This document shows, in pieces, positions 1 through 8,628 of a stretch of DNA of 53,007 bases (position 1 is the stretch's first letter; every line of letters starts with the position of its first letter). Location of the stretch: positions 1 to 53,007 of the forward strand of contig JAEDFO010000010.1 in assembly GCA_016292745.1 (NCBI GenBank). Reading direction: 5' to 3'. Position numbers and translations under genes: made by a program. The notes below the pieces were generated by a model. It was not told the DNA's origin. It saw nothing but the letters and a program-made list of their open reading frames with translations, and searched no databases. The DNA is from Muribaculaceae bacterium. Lineage in GTDB: Bacteria; Bacteroidota; Bacteroidia; Bacteroidales; Muribaculaceae.

Positions 1-913
1 TGTATTCGCCATCGTAAATCGGGTCGATGGTGATGTTGAATGTAACGTTACCGGTGAGGAAGCTACCAAGAATGTTTGTACGATAGTTGCGCTGAACCGG
101 GATGTTCTCCAAGCCGTTGGCCAGAGTGATGTTGCGGCCATCGTTGGTGTTCAGAGTGTATTCAACACCTGTAGTGGCCTTTGCAGCACCTGTAGTGGCA
201 TCGTTGACGAGGATGTAGCTCATCGAGAGATACTTGTAAGCAGTGCCTTCAACGGTGAGGTCCTCAGTCGGAACAGCAGCTTCGGTGTATTCAACATTTA
301 CATCGCCCGAAACAGTGCCATCGAGAAGGTTCATGGCATTTGCAGCGCTTGTAACCTTAACCGAAGATTTGACAATTTCAAGGCCGGCAGCCTTTGCAGC
401 ATTGAAGTCGTCCTTGTTCTCGCCCACGTTGATTTGAGCGAACGGACGCTTGAGCACTACGTTCATCGAGCCGTCGCCCTCAACGAAGTAAGAAACCGAA
501 GCATAGAATGCATCGCGGCTTTCGTCGTTGTTTAAGCCGGCATAATCAACCGTGAGGTTCATGTTGTCGTCGACAGTGTAAGCCGAGCAGTCGGCATCCT
601 GGGCCCAGAACACAATTTTGTAGGTCTGGCCCTTGGCAAGGGTAAGGGTTTCGTTGGTTGGGAACGAAACACCGGTCTTTTCAACTTTCTGAATGCCGGA
701 AACGCGGGTGCCATTGTTATCGAACACGGCATACACGAGTTTGTCGGCCTGTGTGCCGTCGCTGATGGCACGCGATTCAAGACCACTTTCCACATTTACA
801 GCAAAATTCACTTTTGCCTGGCCTTCTCCGGCCTCGAATTCATCATTGGAGCAAGAGGTAGAACACAGAAGGGTCATTGCTGCCAATGCACTAAAGAAAA
901 ATAGCTTTTTCAT
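1..913 (-). CDS. Fimbrillin-like DUF6562 lipoprotein (3' end outside window)
   Basis: I translated this gene directly; it starts with ATG at 913 and stays open for about 304 codons to the window edge, so the C-terminus is missing. The product begins MKKLFFFSALAAMTLLCSTSC, a lipoprotein signal with a probable lipidated Cys21. The mature part contains a stretch near VVLKRPFAQINVG, which I recognise as typical of the DUF6562 fimbrillin-like proteins of Bacteroidales. Such proteins are secreted as lipoproteins and are thought to be subunits or tips of surface fibres. It is the third gene of an operon with the DUF3575 and FimB/Mfa2-like genes, 56 bp downstream of the latter. Whether it is a stalk or a tip subunit cannot be told without the C-terminal donor strand. 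Confidence 0.75.
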   Translation of the reverse strand, partial: MKKLFFFSALAAMTLLCSTSCSNDEFEAGEGQAKVNFAVNVESGLESRAISDGTQADKLVYAVFDNNGTRVSGIQKVEKTGVSFPTNETLTLAKGQTYKIVFWAQDADCSAYTVDDNMNLTVDYAGLNNDESRDAFYASVSYFVEGDGSMNVVLKRPFAQINVGENKDDFNAAKAAGLEIVKSSVKVTSAANAMNLLDGTVSGDVNVEYTEAAVPTEDLTVEGTAYKYLSMSYILVNDATTGAAKATTGVEYTLNTNDGRNITLANGLENIPVQRNYRTNILGSFLTGNVTFNITIDPIYDGEY

Positions 914-969
914 TTTTGTAAAAGATTAATAATTAGACATATAATATTTATTCAAAAGAATTGAATCGA

Positions 970-2064
970 TTAAAAAGCTGAACCACGACGCAAGAATCGT
1001 TTCAAGAAAATGTTGAACTCACCATCGTAGTCAGGGTCGACGCCAATGCCGCCCGAAGCCCGCATGGTGATGAACTTGTCGCGCATAATAGTGTGAACAC
1101 TACGCTTTAGCGGGACACGGATGGCAGGAGTGGTAGAGATGACCTCTCCATCAGCCGAGAGCAGCGCGATACGCACCGACACAGCCGTTTCGGCATGGTT
1201 AACCATCACATAATCGAAACCGAGCGAGGCCTCGGAGTCGCTTAACTGAGAGAGCGTTGACTCGAAAGCCGCGCCAGTACGGGAATCGACAGGACGGTCG
1301 GTGAACATATTGAAAACCGAAGGCATATAGCCCTCGTAATACACAATCACACGGTAATCGTCGAGACTCACACGCGAAGGCACCTCTGCCGGAGCATTTT
1401 CGGGGCTTAGCGCAGCATCCTTGGCACTGAGGCGATGTGCCTCGTTGGTAACAAACTCCTTCAAGTCGATGGTAACGAACTCAAACTTGGCAAGAGGCCG
1501 CTGCATAGGCACTTCAACCACTTGCTGAGCTTGAGAGTTATCGACCGAGACATTGACGACGCCACGGAAAGCATCGCGATAGTCGGTAACGGCACGGTGC
1601 GGCATGGTGAGCGAAATAGCGCTGAAATCGGAGATATCGTAGAATGGATGCGAAGCATCGCCGCCACCCTCATAGAAATCGGCCCACACCATCACATCGT
1701 AGTTGCCATTGGGAATCTCCACATCGGCATCGCAGTCGTAAAATCCGGCGACATTTCGGCTAAACGAGTATTCGGCGACACATTGCGGCAAAGCACGAGC
1801 CATATCGTCATGCGGATAAATGCGGACGGTATAGTGCATGATGCCCGAAAGAGGCTCGGTAACCGAGGGCAAATCAGAACGATAGTCGATGCTGTGCTCC
1901 CACACCGGCAAATCGGTAGAGAACAATAGATGCAGCTTAACCTGGTGCGAAGCTGGCAATTCGGGGAATTCGTGCACATCACACCCGGCAAGGGCAATAG
2001 AGAATATTGCGAGCACGATATAAGCTAATCGATATTTAAAAGAGTGTGCTGTCATCGTGTCCAT
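970..2064 (-). CDS. FimB/Mfa2-like fimbrial anchor lipoprotein
   Basis: This 364-residue protein has a lipoprotein signal ending LAGC (Cys28 from the first ATG). Its body resembles the FimB/Mfa2 minor-fimbrial family, including a VPMQRPLAKFEF block that parallels the fimbrillin gene downstream. Family members sit in the outer membrane and anchor or cap the fimbria. The reading frame begins at ATG 2064, overlapping the end of the DUF3575 gene. A second ATG at 2055 gives a classical ATGA stop/start overlap and a shorter signal peptide, so the true start is uncertain by three codons. The overlap implies translational coupling with the upstream gene. The assignment rests on the lipobox, the conserved block and the gene order; the adhesive function is inferred. 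Confidence 0.65.
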   Translation of the reverse strand: MDTMTAHSFKYRLAYIVLAIFSIALAGCDVHEFPELPASHQVKLHLLFSTDLPVWEHSIDYRSDLPSVTEPLSGIMHYTVRIYPHDDMARALPQCVAEYSFSRNVAGFYDCDADVEIPNGNYDVMVWADFYEGGGDASHPFYDISDFSAISLTMPHRAVTDYRDAFRGVVNVSVDNSQAQQVVEVPMQRPLAKFEFVTIDLKEFVTNEAHRLSAKDAALSPENAPAEVPSRVSLDDYRVIVYYEGYMPSVFNMFTDRPVDSRTGAAFESTLSQLSDSEASLGFDYVMVNHAETAVSVRIALLSADGEVISTTPAIRVPLKRSVHTIMRDKFITMRASGGIGVDPDYDGEFNIFLKRFLRRGSAF

Positions 2065-3362
2065 TTGTTTAAATCGAACGTATATATAATGTTAAGGGCA
2101 GCCTGGTCGAGGCCGAAACGGGTTTTCCGCTCGGTGAGAGCCAGCATGCCGGCCTTTGTTGGGTCGGTGTTATAGAATTTGTCGTGATGAAGGCGGTAAA
2201 CGCCGGCACCAACGGCAAACTCGATTTTCCATCGGCGATTAGCGCTGATGGGCAAGCGATAACCGAGGCTGATGCCGCCACCGAGGGCCGGCGAAGAGCC
2301 GTCGTGGTCCTGAGTGCGGAAATCGCCGCCGAAAGCGAAGTTATAGTATGCCAAACCGAAATGTGCACCCACAAACAGGCCATCGGTCTTTGAGAAGTGG
2401 TAACGCACCTCAGGCTGGATAGCAAATGTCCGGAACTTTCGAGTGGCAGAGAAATAGTCCCAAGCCGAATAAGAGATAGGGAGAGCCACAGATATGTGGT
2501 GAGACAACTCTATTTCGGCAGCCACATTTGCCACGAGCATACCCAGCCCCACCACATTTGTCTTGACGAATAGGCGTCGCGTGCCGAAATCAAGGATTTC
2601 GGCCACCGGCTGCGGTTCAGGCTCAGGTAGAATTTCCGGTTGCGGCATTGGCTCGGGCTCCGGTTCTGGTTGCGGCTCCGGTTGCGGCTCCGGTTCGGTT
2701 TTTGGCTTAGGGCGATGGAAAGTGCGCATGGCCTGAAGGCCAAACACCGCCGTAGCATTACGCATAGCAGCGAAGTATCGGCTATTGAGGTCGGTCCACA
2801 CGGCACCTTGGTCGAGGCTCTTGAGTTGGCTGATAATCAAATCGTTTTCAGAGCCAAATATGGCGTCGTCGGTGAGTACGGCAAGTACCTTGGCCTTGTA
2901 CGGCACATCGGATGCACTTATTTGCTGACGGAGCGAGTTCCAAGGGATATAAGAATCATCGCGCGAGATAACGCTATCGGGGATGCTGACGCGACGACGG
3001 ATATATGATTCAAGAGCATCGAGACGTCCGCGCGCCAGACGCTGATTTAGGTCGGCCCTACCCTCAGGCGAAGCCGAGCCACAGAAAGCAATTCCTGTAA
3101 CCGACAATTTGCTGTCGGCCATAAGCCGGCGCACCAGGGCCACTATATCGTCGAGGTTACGGCTGTTGTTACGGAAAGCCGGATCGATAGTAGTGCTGTT
3201 GACACGGAAATCGACCACGATTTCCGTGAAAGAGGAATCGATGGCAACAGAATCGGCCTCTGCAGAATCGGCCACAGGCATAGCCAATGCAGAGAGCACT
3301 ATTGATAGCTCAAACACCAGCGCCAAACAACGCCGGGCAAAACTGAAATGATAACTTGTCAT
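2052..3362 (-). CDS. OmpA-like / DUF3575 outer-membrane protein
   Basis: This 436-residue protein has three parts. After a signal peptide (about 1-28) comes an OmpA-like segment (about 45-135) with the FRVNSTTID start and a GSASPEGRADLNQRLARGR block, the kind that contacts peptidoglycan. Next is a Pro/Glu-rich linker (about 218-255) of repeated PEPEPQ units. Last is a C-terminal DUF3575 region (about 262-436) starting LFVKTNVVGLG, with alternating aromatic residues typical of an outer-membrane beta-barrel. DUF3575 proteins recur at the head of fimbrial operons in Bacteroidales. A structural or assembly role spanning the periplasm is plausible but inferred. It is the first gene of the operon, with a promoter match at 3576-3607. 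The unusual order, peptidoglycan-binding part before barrel, is notable. Confidence 0.75.
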   Translation of the reverse strand: MTSYHFSFARRCLALVFELSIVLSALAMPVADSAEADSVAIDSSFTEIVVDFRVNSTTIDPAFRNNSRNLDDIVALVRRLMADSKLSVTGIAFCGSASPEGRADLNQRLARGRLDALESYIRRRVSIPDSVISRDDSYIPWNSLRQQISASDVPYKAKVLAVLTDDAIFGSENDLIISQLKSLDQGAVWTDLNSRYFAAMRNATAVFGLQAMRTFHRPKPKTEPEPQPEPQPEPEPEPMPQPEILPEPEPQPVAEILDFGTRRLFVKTNVVGLGMLVANVAAEIELSHHISVALPISYSAWDYFSATRKFRTFAIQPEVRYHFSKTDGLFVGAHFGLAYYNFAFGGDFRTQDHDGSSPALGGGISLGYRLPISANRRWKIEFAVGAGVYRLHHDKFYNTDPTKAGMLALTERKTRFGLDQAALNIIYTFDLNKWTR

Positions 3363-3575
3363 CTCATCAATAATATTAAGAAATAAGGCGCAGTTCCGGT
3401 AAGATGGAGAAACTGCTTTATTAACTACATTTTCAATTTATCGGGGACGTGCGTGGTATCGAGCGTGGTTTTCAAAGTTGTCAATACTTTAGCCAATGTA
3501 TCACGAACCGAATAATCAAGTTCTTGGGTTAATTCTTCGATGTGATGATATCATAGTCCCTTAAAATTGTCAAAA
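3363..3575 (-). other. 5' leader of the fimbrial operon
   Basis: This is the roughly 200-nt stretch between the promoter at 3576-3607 and the DUF3575 start. A 10-bp perfect palindrome (atgatatcat, 3545-3554) overlaps an ATG that opens only a 12-codon frame. A second frame, without a start codon, stays open for about 40 codons on the - strand (about 3426-3548) and reads protein-like, ending VPDKLKM and a stop. I do not recognise it. It may be a gene remnant, a short regulatory ORF or chance. Confidence 0.35.
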
Positions 3576-3607
3576 CAAATATATAGTCAAAAAACATCAC
3601 ACACAAG
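3576..3607 (-). promoter_or_regulatory. Promoter of the fimbrial operon
   Basis: On the - strand the -7 element is TATATTTG (3583 to 3576), a full match to the Bacteroidota TAnnTTTG consensus. It is preceded after exactly 20 bp by CTTG (3607 to 3604), close to the TTTG -33 element. It faces the DUF3575 gene, with about 200 nt of leader. Confidence 0.55.
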
Positions 3608-3699
3608 AGCAGGAATGCAGAATAGGAAAAACAGGACAGAAAAAGATAAAAATTGGGTCAAGATTTCCTAATGGCACAATGGACAGGGATTATTAAGAA

Positions 3700-3729
3700 G
3701 TCAGGCCAGCGCTCACGCGTCAGCCTGAC
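3700..3729. other. Short inverted repeat
   Basis: GTCAGGC (3700-3706) is complementary to GCCTGAC (3723-3729) with a 16-nt loop. It lies upstream of the coding-like fragment at 3761 and has no T-tract, so it is not a good terminator. It could be an operator or an end of the fragment's former context. Confidence 0.25.
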
Positions 3730-3760
3730 AGAGAATCATTTTAACCAAACTACTATTATT

Positions 3761-3901
3761 ATGAACCTTGACATCGACATCAACACATCAACGGTCAGGA
3801 GTACCGCCAAGGCATTTTACTTCGTCGGGGAGCACCTGACGGGCACCCGGGCCGAAGTGAGAAACTTCATTCAGAATAAAGCTTCTTACCATAACAAAAA
3901 A
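3761..3901 (+). pseudogene. Coding-like fragment, possible gene remnant
   Basis: From ATG 3761 the + strand encodes about 47 residues that read like the start of a real protein. The first residues are MNLDIDINTSTVR, followed by a helical-looking segment with AKAFYFVGEHL and EVRNFIQNK. The frame then runs on through the rhamnose-operon terminator and antisense to rhaD, which cannot be genuine, so any protein here has lost its end. Codons such as AGG, CGG and GGG are more frequent than in the neighbours. I do not recognise the family. It could be the 5' stub of an acquired gene, a short gene whose stop was lost, or chance. It sits alone, opposite in direction to both flanking operons. Confidence 0.3.
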
Positions 3902-3913
3902 CAATTATCAAAT

Positions 3914-3954
3914 ATCAGGAGCCCGCCTTGGGGAATAGAGGTCAGGCTCCTGAT
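3914..3954 (-). terminator. Rho-independent terminator of the rhamnose operon
   Basis: ATCAGGAGCC (3914-3923) pairs perfectly with GGCTCCTGAT (3945-3954) over 10 bp. On the - strand it starts 11 bp after the rhaD stop and is followed within about 12 nt by a run of six T. Confidence 0.6.
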
Positions 3955-3964
3955 TTCCTTCAAA

Positions 3965-4777
3965 TTATTTGGGCAGATGGAAAACGGTAGAGATTTCGTT
4001 CATCTGCTCCTGCGACATGCCGTCGGGGGTGAAACCCATCGATTTTGCATCGATGTAGATGTGTGCCGACTTGTCGAGAACGTCAATCATATCGAAAGCT
4101 TCCATAACATCTTCGCCAACGGCAAACACGCCATGCTTTTCCCACATCACCACGTCGTAGTTGTCGTCGATGGCCTTGATAGTGGCATCGGCAAGTTCAA
4201 CCGAGCTTGGGAGCATGTAGGGAACGATTCCGAGACCACGCGGACAGAAAGCCTTGGTTTCAGGAATCATGCTCCAAAGGAGATTGGTGAGCACATCCTT
4301 TTCAAGGAACCAGGGGTTGTGCGACATTGCCACGAGCGAGATTGGATGTGTGTGCACCGAAGCCTTGTAGGTAGAACCCTTTGCTATGAGGTAGTTGTGA
4401 ACACTCAGGTGCGAAGGGAGCTCAGATGTGGGCTTAACGGGAGCATCGGCAATAATCTCGTAGTGAGCGCAATCGTCGAGGATGCGGATAACCGAGCCGT
4501 TGGCCATAGGGTCGCGGGCGAGGTCGCGCATGCGGCGGTTGGTGCCTTTGCAATAGAAATAGCAACCTTTGAGATGAGGGAGAGTTGCCCCGATTGCAAC
4601 GGGTTCGGCAATGGCTTTCATTGCACGGATTTCGTCGTCAACCTGGTCGGTGATGTTAATGGTGATGTTGCCACCATTGCGTTCGGCCCAGCCTTTTTGC
4701 CAGAGATAGCCGGCCACTTCGGCAACATCGTAAACTTTCTTGGCGAGAACTTCGCGATTATCAAGAATTGATTTCAT
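3965..4777 (-). CDS. rhaD: Rhamnulose-1-phosphate aldolase
   Basis: This 270-residue class II aldolase cleaves L-rhamnulose-1-phosphate to dihydroxyacetone phosphate and L-lactaldehyde in the cytosol. Length matches E. coli RhaD. The zinc ligands are visible as His142 and His144 in SVHTHP and His215 in WEKHGVF. The catalytic acid is Glu119 in TSELPSH. These positions lie within three residues of those known for E. coli RhaD (E117, H141, H143, H212). It is the last gene of the rhamnose operon, 12 bp after the symporter gene, and a hairpin follows it. No lactaldehyde oxidoreductase gene follows, unlike the rhaO I recall at the end of the B. thetaiotaomicron operon. Confidence 0.95.
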   Translation of the reverse strand: MKSILDNREVLAKKVYDVAEVAGYLWQKGWAERNGGNITINITDQVDDEIRAMKAIAEPVAIGATLPHLKGCYFYCKGTNRRMRDLARDPMANGSVIRILDDCAHYEIIADAPVKPTSELPSHLSVHNYLIAKGSTYKASVHTHPISLVAMSHNPWFLEKDVLTNLLWSMIPETKAFCPRGLGIVPYMLPSSVELADATIKAIDDNYDVVMWEKHGVFAVGEDVMEAFDMIDVLDKSAHIYIDAKSMGFTPDGMSQEQMNEISTVFHLPK

Positions 4778-4789
4778 TGCAGTAAAAAA

Positions 4790-5821
4790 TTATAATAACT
4801 GAGGCAGGAACGAAGAAATGATGAGGATAGCGAGACCGAGTACGAGCACCATGATGGTGGAGCGGCTGCATCCCTTCCATTCCTTGAGGATAATGCCCCA
4901 AACATTCGAGAATACCACATTGAGCGCCATGAGGATGCAGAATGCGAGAGTGGTGAGCACAGGCGACGAAGTGAGGAAGCCTTTGCCGAGGCTGAGTCCG
5001 AAGAACTGGCTGTACCAGAGCAATCCTGCGAGAGCGCAGAACAACAGGTTGTTGACAATAACGCCCGATTTGCCATAATCGCTCCAGGTGTGGTTCTTGG
5101 AGTTCTGATAGAAGCAATACACGGCGTTGGTGATGAAACCGCCAAGGGTAACGAGCAGAGTAGCGGGCAGAGTTCGGAACATCGGTTCGGTGAGTTCGCC
5201 GAAGTTGATGTCCTTACCGAATTCGAGGCCCACATTGAAGCAACCGCTCATGAAACCGGCAAGCAGGGCGATGGTGAGGCCTTTAGGGAAGTTGAAGTCC
5301 TTAACGGCCTGTTTCTTCTCCTCCTCGCTGAGCGACGACGACTTCATGGCACCGGCAACACCAATGACGGCAATACCCACAAGGGTAACCACCACACCGA
5401 GGATAACGGCGAAGGTGAGGCTTTCAAGGGCGTTGAGCTCAGGGAAGAAAATGTTGAGCAGAACGGGGCCGAGAATGGTGCCAAGACCGGCACAAGTGCC
5501 GAGCGAAATCGACTGGCCGAGAGCCACACCGAGGTAGCGCATCGACAGGCCGAAGGTGAGACCGCCGACACCCCAGAGGATACCCCAGAACACAGGCCAC
5601 ATTGAGCGCGACAGATTGTCGAGATACAAGCCTACGAGGCTTTGGCCTTCAGGAACGGCGAGCTGAGCACCCAGCACAGGGAATATGAGCCATGCAAAAA
5701 TGCCCTGCACGAGCCAGAAGCTCTCCCAGCTCCAATCCTTTACCTTTTTGATAGGTACATAAGAACTGGACTGGCAGAAACTACCGATGGCAATAATCAA
5801 TAAGCCTATAACTATTTCCAT
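4790..5821 (-). CDS. rhaT: L-rhamnose/H+ symporter
   Basis: This 343-residue, very hydrophobic protein has about ten predicted membrane segments and begins MEIVIGLLIIAIGSFCQSSSYVPIKKVKDWSWE-like residues diagnostic of RhaT, with a glycine-rich GILWGVGGLTFGLSMRYLG block near residue 85. RhaT imports L-rhamnose across the inner membrane with protons. Length agrees with E. coli RhaT (344). The gene lies 21 bp after rhaA and 12 bp before rhaD, in the same order as the B. thetaiotaomicron kinase-isomerase-permease-aldolase operon. It presumably takes up monosaccharide released in the periplasm by the GH106 and GH78 enzymes. Confidence 0.93.
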   Translation of the reverse strand: MEIVIGLLIIAIGSFCQSSSYVPIKKVKDWSWESFWLVQGIFAWLIFPVLGAQLAVPEGQSLVGLYLDNLSRSMWPVFWGILWGVGGLTFGLSMRYLGVALGQSISLGTCAGLGTILGPVLLNIFFPELNALESLTFAVILGVVVTLVGIAVIGVAGAMKSSSLSEEEKKQAVKDFNFPKGLTIALLAGFMSGCFNVGLEFGKDINFGELTEPMFRTLPATLLVTLGGFITNAVYCFYQNSKNHTWSDYGKSGVIVNNLLFCALAGLLWYSQFFGLSLGKGFLTSSPVLTTLAFCILMALNVVFSNVWGIILKEWKGCSRSTIMVLVLGLAILIISSFLPQLL

Positions 5822-5842
5822 ATATTATATTAATGAAAGGAA

Positions 5843-7096
5843 TTAGCGTTTAGAGATTACGTCGGCAACGTACTTGTCGATTTCAGTGATGAAGTCGGCA
5901 CCAACTGGCACGTTGTTGCGAACGCAGAATTCATCGTAAACAGCCTGCCAAGGCATAGCCTTCTGCTCTTCGATGAGAGTGAGCACCTTGTAGCCTTCGC
6001 CGGCGAGTTCGAGCTTCGAAATTGCTTCCTTCGGTTCGAGGAGAGCGCGGAGCATGCACTTCTGAGCCGAGCGAGAACCGATAACGTAAGCACCAATACG
6101 GTTGATAGAGCCGTCGAAGAAGTCGAGACCGTAGTGAACGCGGTCGAGAGCGTCGGCGCGAACGATTTCGAAGAAGAGTTCCTGAGTGGGGTCGTCCATG
6201 ATAGTAACGTGGTCAGAGTCCCAACGGATAGGACGCGAAACGTGAAGCATCAGCTCCTTAACGAATGGCAGGAGAGCCGAAACCTTGTCGGCAGGCGACT
6301 CGGTTGGGTGATAGTGACCGGTGTCGATGGTCACGATTTTGTCGTTCTGGGCAGCGTAAGCAGTGTAGAAGTCGTGCGAGCCAACAGTGAACGATTCGAG
6401 GCCGATACCGAACACCTTACCTTCGATACAGTCCTTCATCATAGGCTGTTCCTTGGCAAAGATTTCGTCGAGCGATTTCTTGAGAGTGTTGCGATAGAGA
6501 GCGTGATTAACCGAAACGTCCTTGCAACCGTCGTGCACCCATAGGTTCATGATACAAGGGTCGCCCTGAGCCTCACCCATAGCGTTAGCGATGTCGCGGC
6601 AACGCTTGGTGTGTTCAACCCAGAATTTGCGGATGCTTTCGTCGGGGTTGGCAAGCGTGAGGCTACCGGATTTTGGGTGAGAGAAGCTCGAAGAGTTGAA
6701 GTCGAGCATAGTGTTGTTCTCCTTTGCCCAGTCAATCCATGATTGGAAATATTCAACAGTAACTTCGTCGCGATCTACAACTTTACCCTTGAAATCGCCA
6801 TAGATTTCGTGGAGGTTCAAGCGGTGGTTACCTGGGATGAGGCTCTTGGCCTTGAGGATATCCTGACGGAGCTCGTCGATATTACGAGCAGCACCTGGGA
6901 AATCGCCGGTTGACTGGATACCGCCCGACATAGCGCCGGCCTGCACTTCGAAGCCCTTAACGTCGTCGGCTTGCCAGCAGTGGAGCGACAAATGGAAATC
7001 CTGCATCTGCTTGAGCACTTTCTCAGTATCAACACCGATTTCGGCATAGCGTTCTTTGGCTATTTCGTAAGCCTTCTTTACTAATTCTTCTTTCAT
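5843..7096 (-). CDS. rhaA: L-rhamnose isomerase
   Basis: This 417-residue TIM-barrel enzyme interconverts L-rhamnose and L-rhamnulose, the first cytosolic step. Length matches E. coli RhaA (419). Family landmarks include SLHCWQADDVKGFE near residue 38, the metal-site strand FGIGLESFTVG and IVTIDTGHYHPTES, which carry the Glu, Asp and His ligands for the two divalent ions. It starts at ATG 7096, 40 bp after rhaB, and precedes the symporter gene by 21 bp. No lesion is seen. Confidence 0.95.
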   Translation of the reverse strand: MKEELVKKAYEIAKERYAEIGVDTEKVLKQMQDFHLSLHCWQADDVKGFEVQAGAMSGGIQSTGDFPGAARNIDELRQDILKAKSLIPGNHRLNLHEIYGDFKGKVVDRDEVTVEYFQSWIDWAKENNTMLDFNSSSFSHPKSGSLTLANPDESIRKFWVEHTKRCRDIANAMGEAQGDPCIMNLWVHDGCKDVSVNHALYRNTLKKSLDEIFAKEQPMMKDCIEGKVFGIGLESFTVGSHDFYTAYAAQNDKIVTIDTGHYHPTESPADKVSALLPFVKELMLHVSRPIRWDSDHVTIMDDPTQELFFEIVRADALDRVHYGLDFFDGSINRIGAYVIGSRSAQKCMLRALLEPKEAISKLELAGEGYKVLTLIEEQKAMPWQAVYDEFCVRNNVPVGADFITEIDKYVADVISKR

Positions 7097-7136
7097 GATT
7101 GTTGAATTGGTTTATTATATGATTGTTATAAGTTAT

Positions 7137-8618
7137 TTATCGTATTGTACACACTTTCTGGAATTTGTCGAATGCAGCATTCCATATTTCGGCGTCTTGA
7201 GGTTCGAAACGAGCAGTTTCAACGGAGTCGCCAATGAGCTTGCGCATAGCTTCGATGCCATCAACAAGGCCATCGGCCTGTGCCTGAATCATCACATTTC
7301 CAATGGCAGTGCATTCGCTTGGACCGGCAATTACCGGCACGCCAACGGCATTGCAGGTGAACTGGTTGAGCAGGTTGTTGCGCGAGCCGCCACCGATAAC
7401 GTGTAGTACGTCGATTTCAAACGGAGCGAAGTCGTTGAGCAGGCCAAACACCTCGCGATAGCGAAGAGCGAGGCTATCGAAGATACAGCGAGTGATTTCG
7501 CCATTCGATTCAGGGACAGGCTGGTTAGTGGCCTGGCAATATGTCTTGATGGCCGAAACCATCGAGTTAGGATTGGCAAAGCATTCGGCATCGGGGAAAA
7601 TTATGCTGCGGAAAGGCTCAACAGCAATAGCCTGGTCGATGAGGTCGCCATAGGCCACATCTTCGCCGTTTTCCTTCCATTCGCCGCGGCAACGCTCGAG
7701 CAACCACATACCACAGATGTTCTTGAGGAAACGGGTGGTTCCGTTGATGCCGCCTTCGTTGGTGAAGTTGTAAGAGCGGCTCTTCTCGTTGATAATCGGG
7801 TCGACCACCTCAATGCCCATGAGGCTCCATGTTCCGGAACTGAGATAAGCGAAATGCTTGCTTGTGGCGGGCACTGCGGCAACAGCCGAACCGGTATCGT
7901 GGCCGGCAACGGCGATAACCGGAACAGCACCGAGGCCGGTGAGACGCTGAACCTCTTCGGAGAGGGCGCCAACCACTTCGCCGGGGAATACGAGGCGGGC
8001 AAACTGGACGCGACGCAAGCCAATGGCTTCGAGCAACTTAGGCTCGAGGTCCTTGGTAACCGGATTGAGCATGTGCGAAGTGGAAGCAATGGTGTATTCC
8101 ATCACCATCTTGCCTGTGAGCAGATAGCTGAGGGCATCGGGGATGAAGAGAATCTTGTCGGCAGCATCGAGAGCCGAGCATCCGGAGAGGCGCAGAGCAT
8201 AGAGCTGGAAAAGGGAGTTGAAGTTCAACACCTGGATGCCGGTCATGGCATACACCTCTTCGCTTGGCACCACATTGAAGAATTTCTCAGGCACACCCAC
8301 AGTGTGCGAGTCGCGGTAGCAATAAGGATTGCGGATAACGCCGCCATCCTTGCCGAACATCACGAAGTCGACACCCCAAGTGTCGATACCGATTGAGTTT
8401 ACAGCCACGCCTTCCTTAGCCACAGTCTTCAGGCCACGGATAATTTCGTTATACAGTGCATAGATGTCCCAGTAGCAGTGACCGGTCATCTCTATAATGT
8501 GATTCGGGAAGCGAGTAACCTCGCGCATTTCCATTTTACCGTTGTCGATTGTGCACAGGATGGTACGGCCACTTGTGGCACCCAAATCGACTGCGAAATA
8601 ATTATAGCTTTTATTCAT
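7137..8618 (-). CDS. rhaB: Rhamnulokinase
   Basis: This 493-residue FGGY-family kinase phosphorylates L-rhamnulose to L-rhamnulose-1-phosphate with ATP. The N-terminal phosphate loop DLGATSGR (about 11-18) and the second-domain motifs AGHDTGSAVAAVP and LSSGTWSLMG are the usual FGGY signatures. HVIGGGSRN near the C-terminus is the adenosine-binding block. The start is ATG 8618, 10 bp after the GH106 stop, so it is almost certainly cotranscribed with the rhamnosidase. This ties the sugar-releasing enzyme to the catabolic genes in one transcript. Confidence 0.95.
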   Translation of the reverse strand: MNKSYNYFAVDLGATSGRTILCTIDNGKMEMREVTRFPNHIIEMTGHCYWDIYALYNEIIRGLKTVAKEGVAVNSIGIDTWGVDFVMFGKDGGVIRNPYCYRDSHTVGVPEKFFNVVPSEEVYAMTGIQVLNFNSLFQLYALRLSGCSALDAADKILFIPDALSYLLTGKMVMEYTIASTSHMLNPVTKDLEPKLLEAIGLRRVQFARLVFPGEVVGALSEEVQRLTGLGAVPVIAVAGHDTGSAVAAVPATSKHFAYLSSGTWSLMGIEVVDPIINEKSRSYNFTNEGGINGTTRFLKNICGMWLLERCRGEWKENGEDVAYGDLIDQAIAVEPFRSIIFPDAECFANPNSMVSAIKTYCQATNQPVPESNGEITRCIFDSLALRYREVFGLLNDFAPFEIDVLHVIGGGSRNNLLNQFTCNAVGVPVIAGPSECTAIGNVMIQAQADGLVDGIEAMRKLIGDSVETARFEPQDAEIWNAAFDKFQKVCTIR

Positions 8619-8628
8619 GATATATAAC

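Noticed and set aside
2640..2710. Low-complexity tandem repeat DNA
   Set aside because: It is the coding sequence of the Pro/Glu linker of the DUF3575 protein, not an independent repeat element.
3545..3607. Invertible promoter (phase-variation switch) upstream of the fimbrial operon
   Set aside because: I looked for inverted repeats flanking the promoter in 3363-3760 and found none that pair across it.
3902..4771. Continuation of the + strand frame from 3761 through rhaD
   Set aside because: It runs through the rhamnose-operon terminator and antisense to rhaD, so only the first 47 or so codons were kept as a possible remnant.
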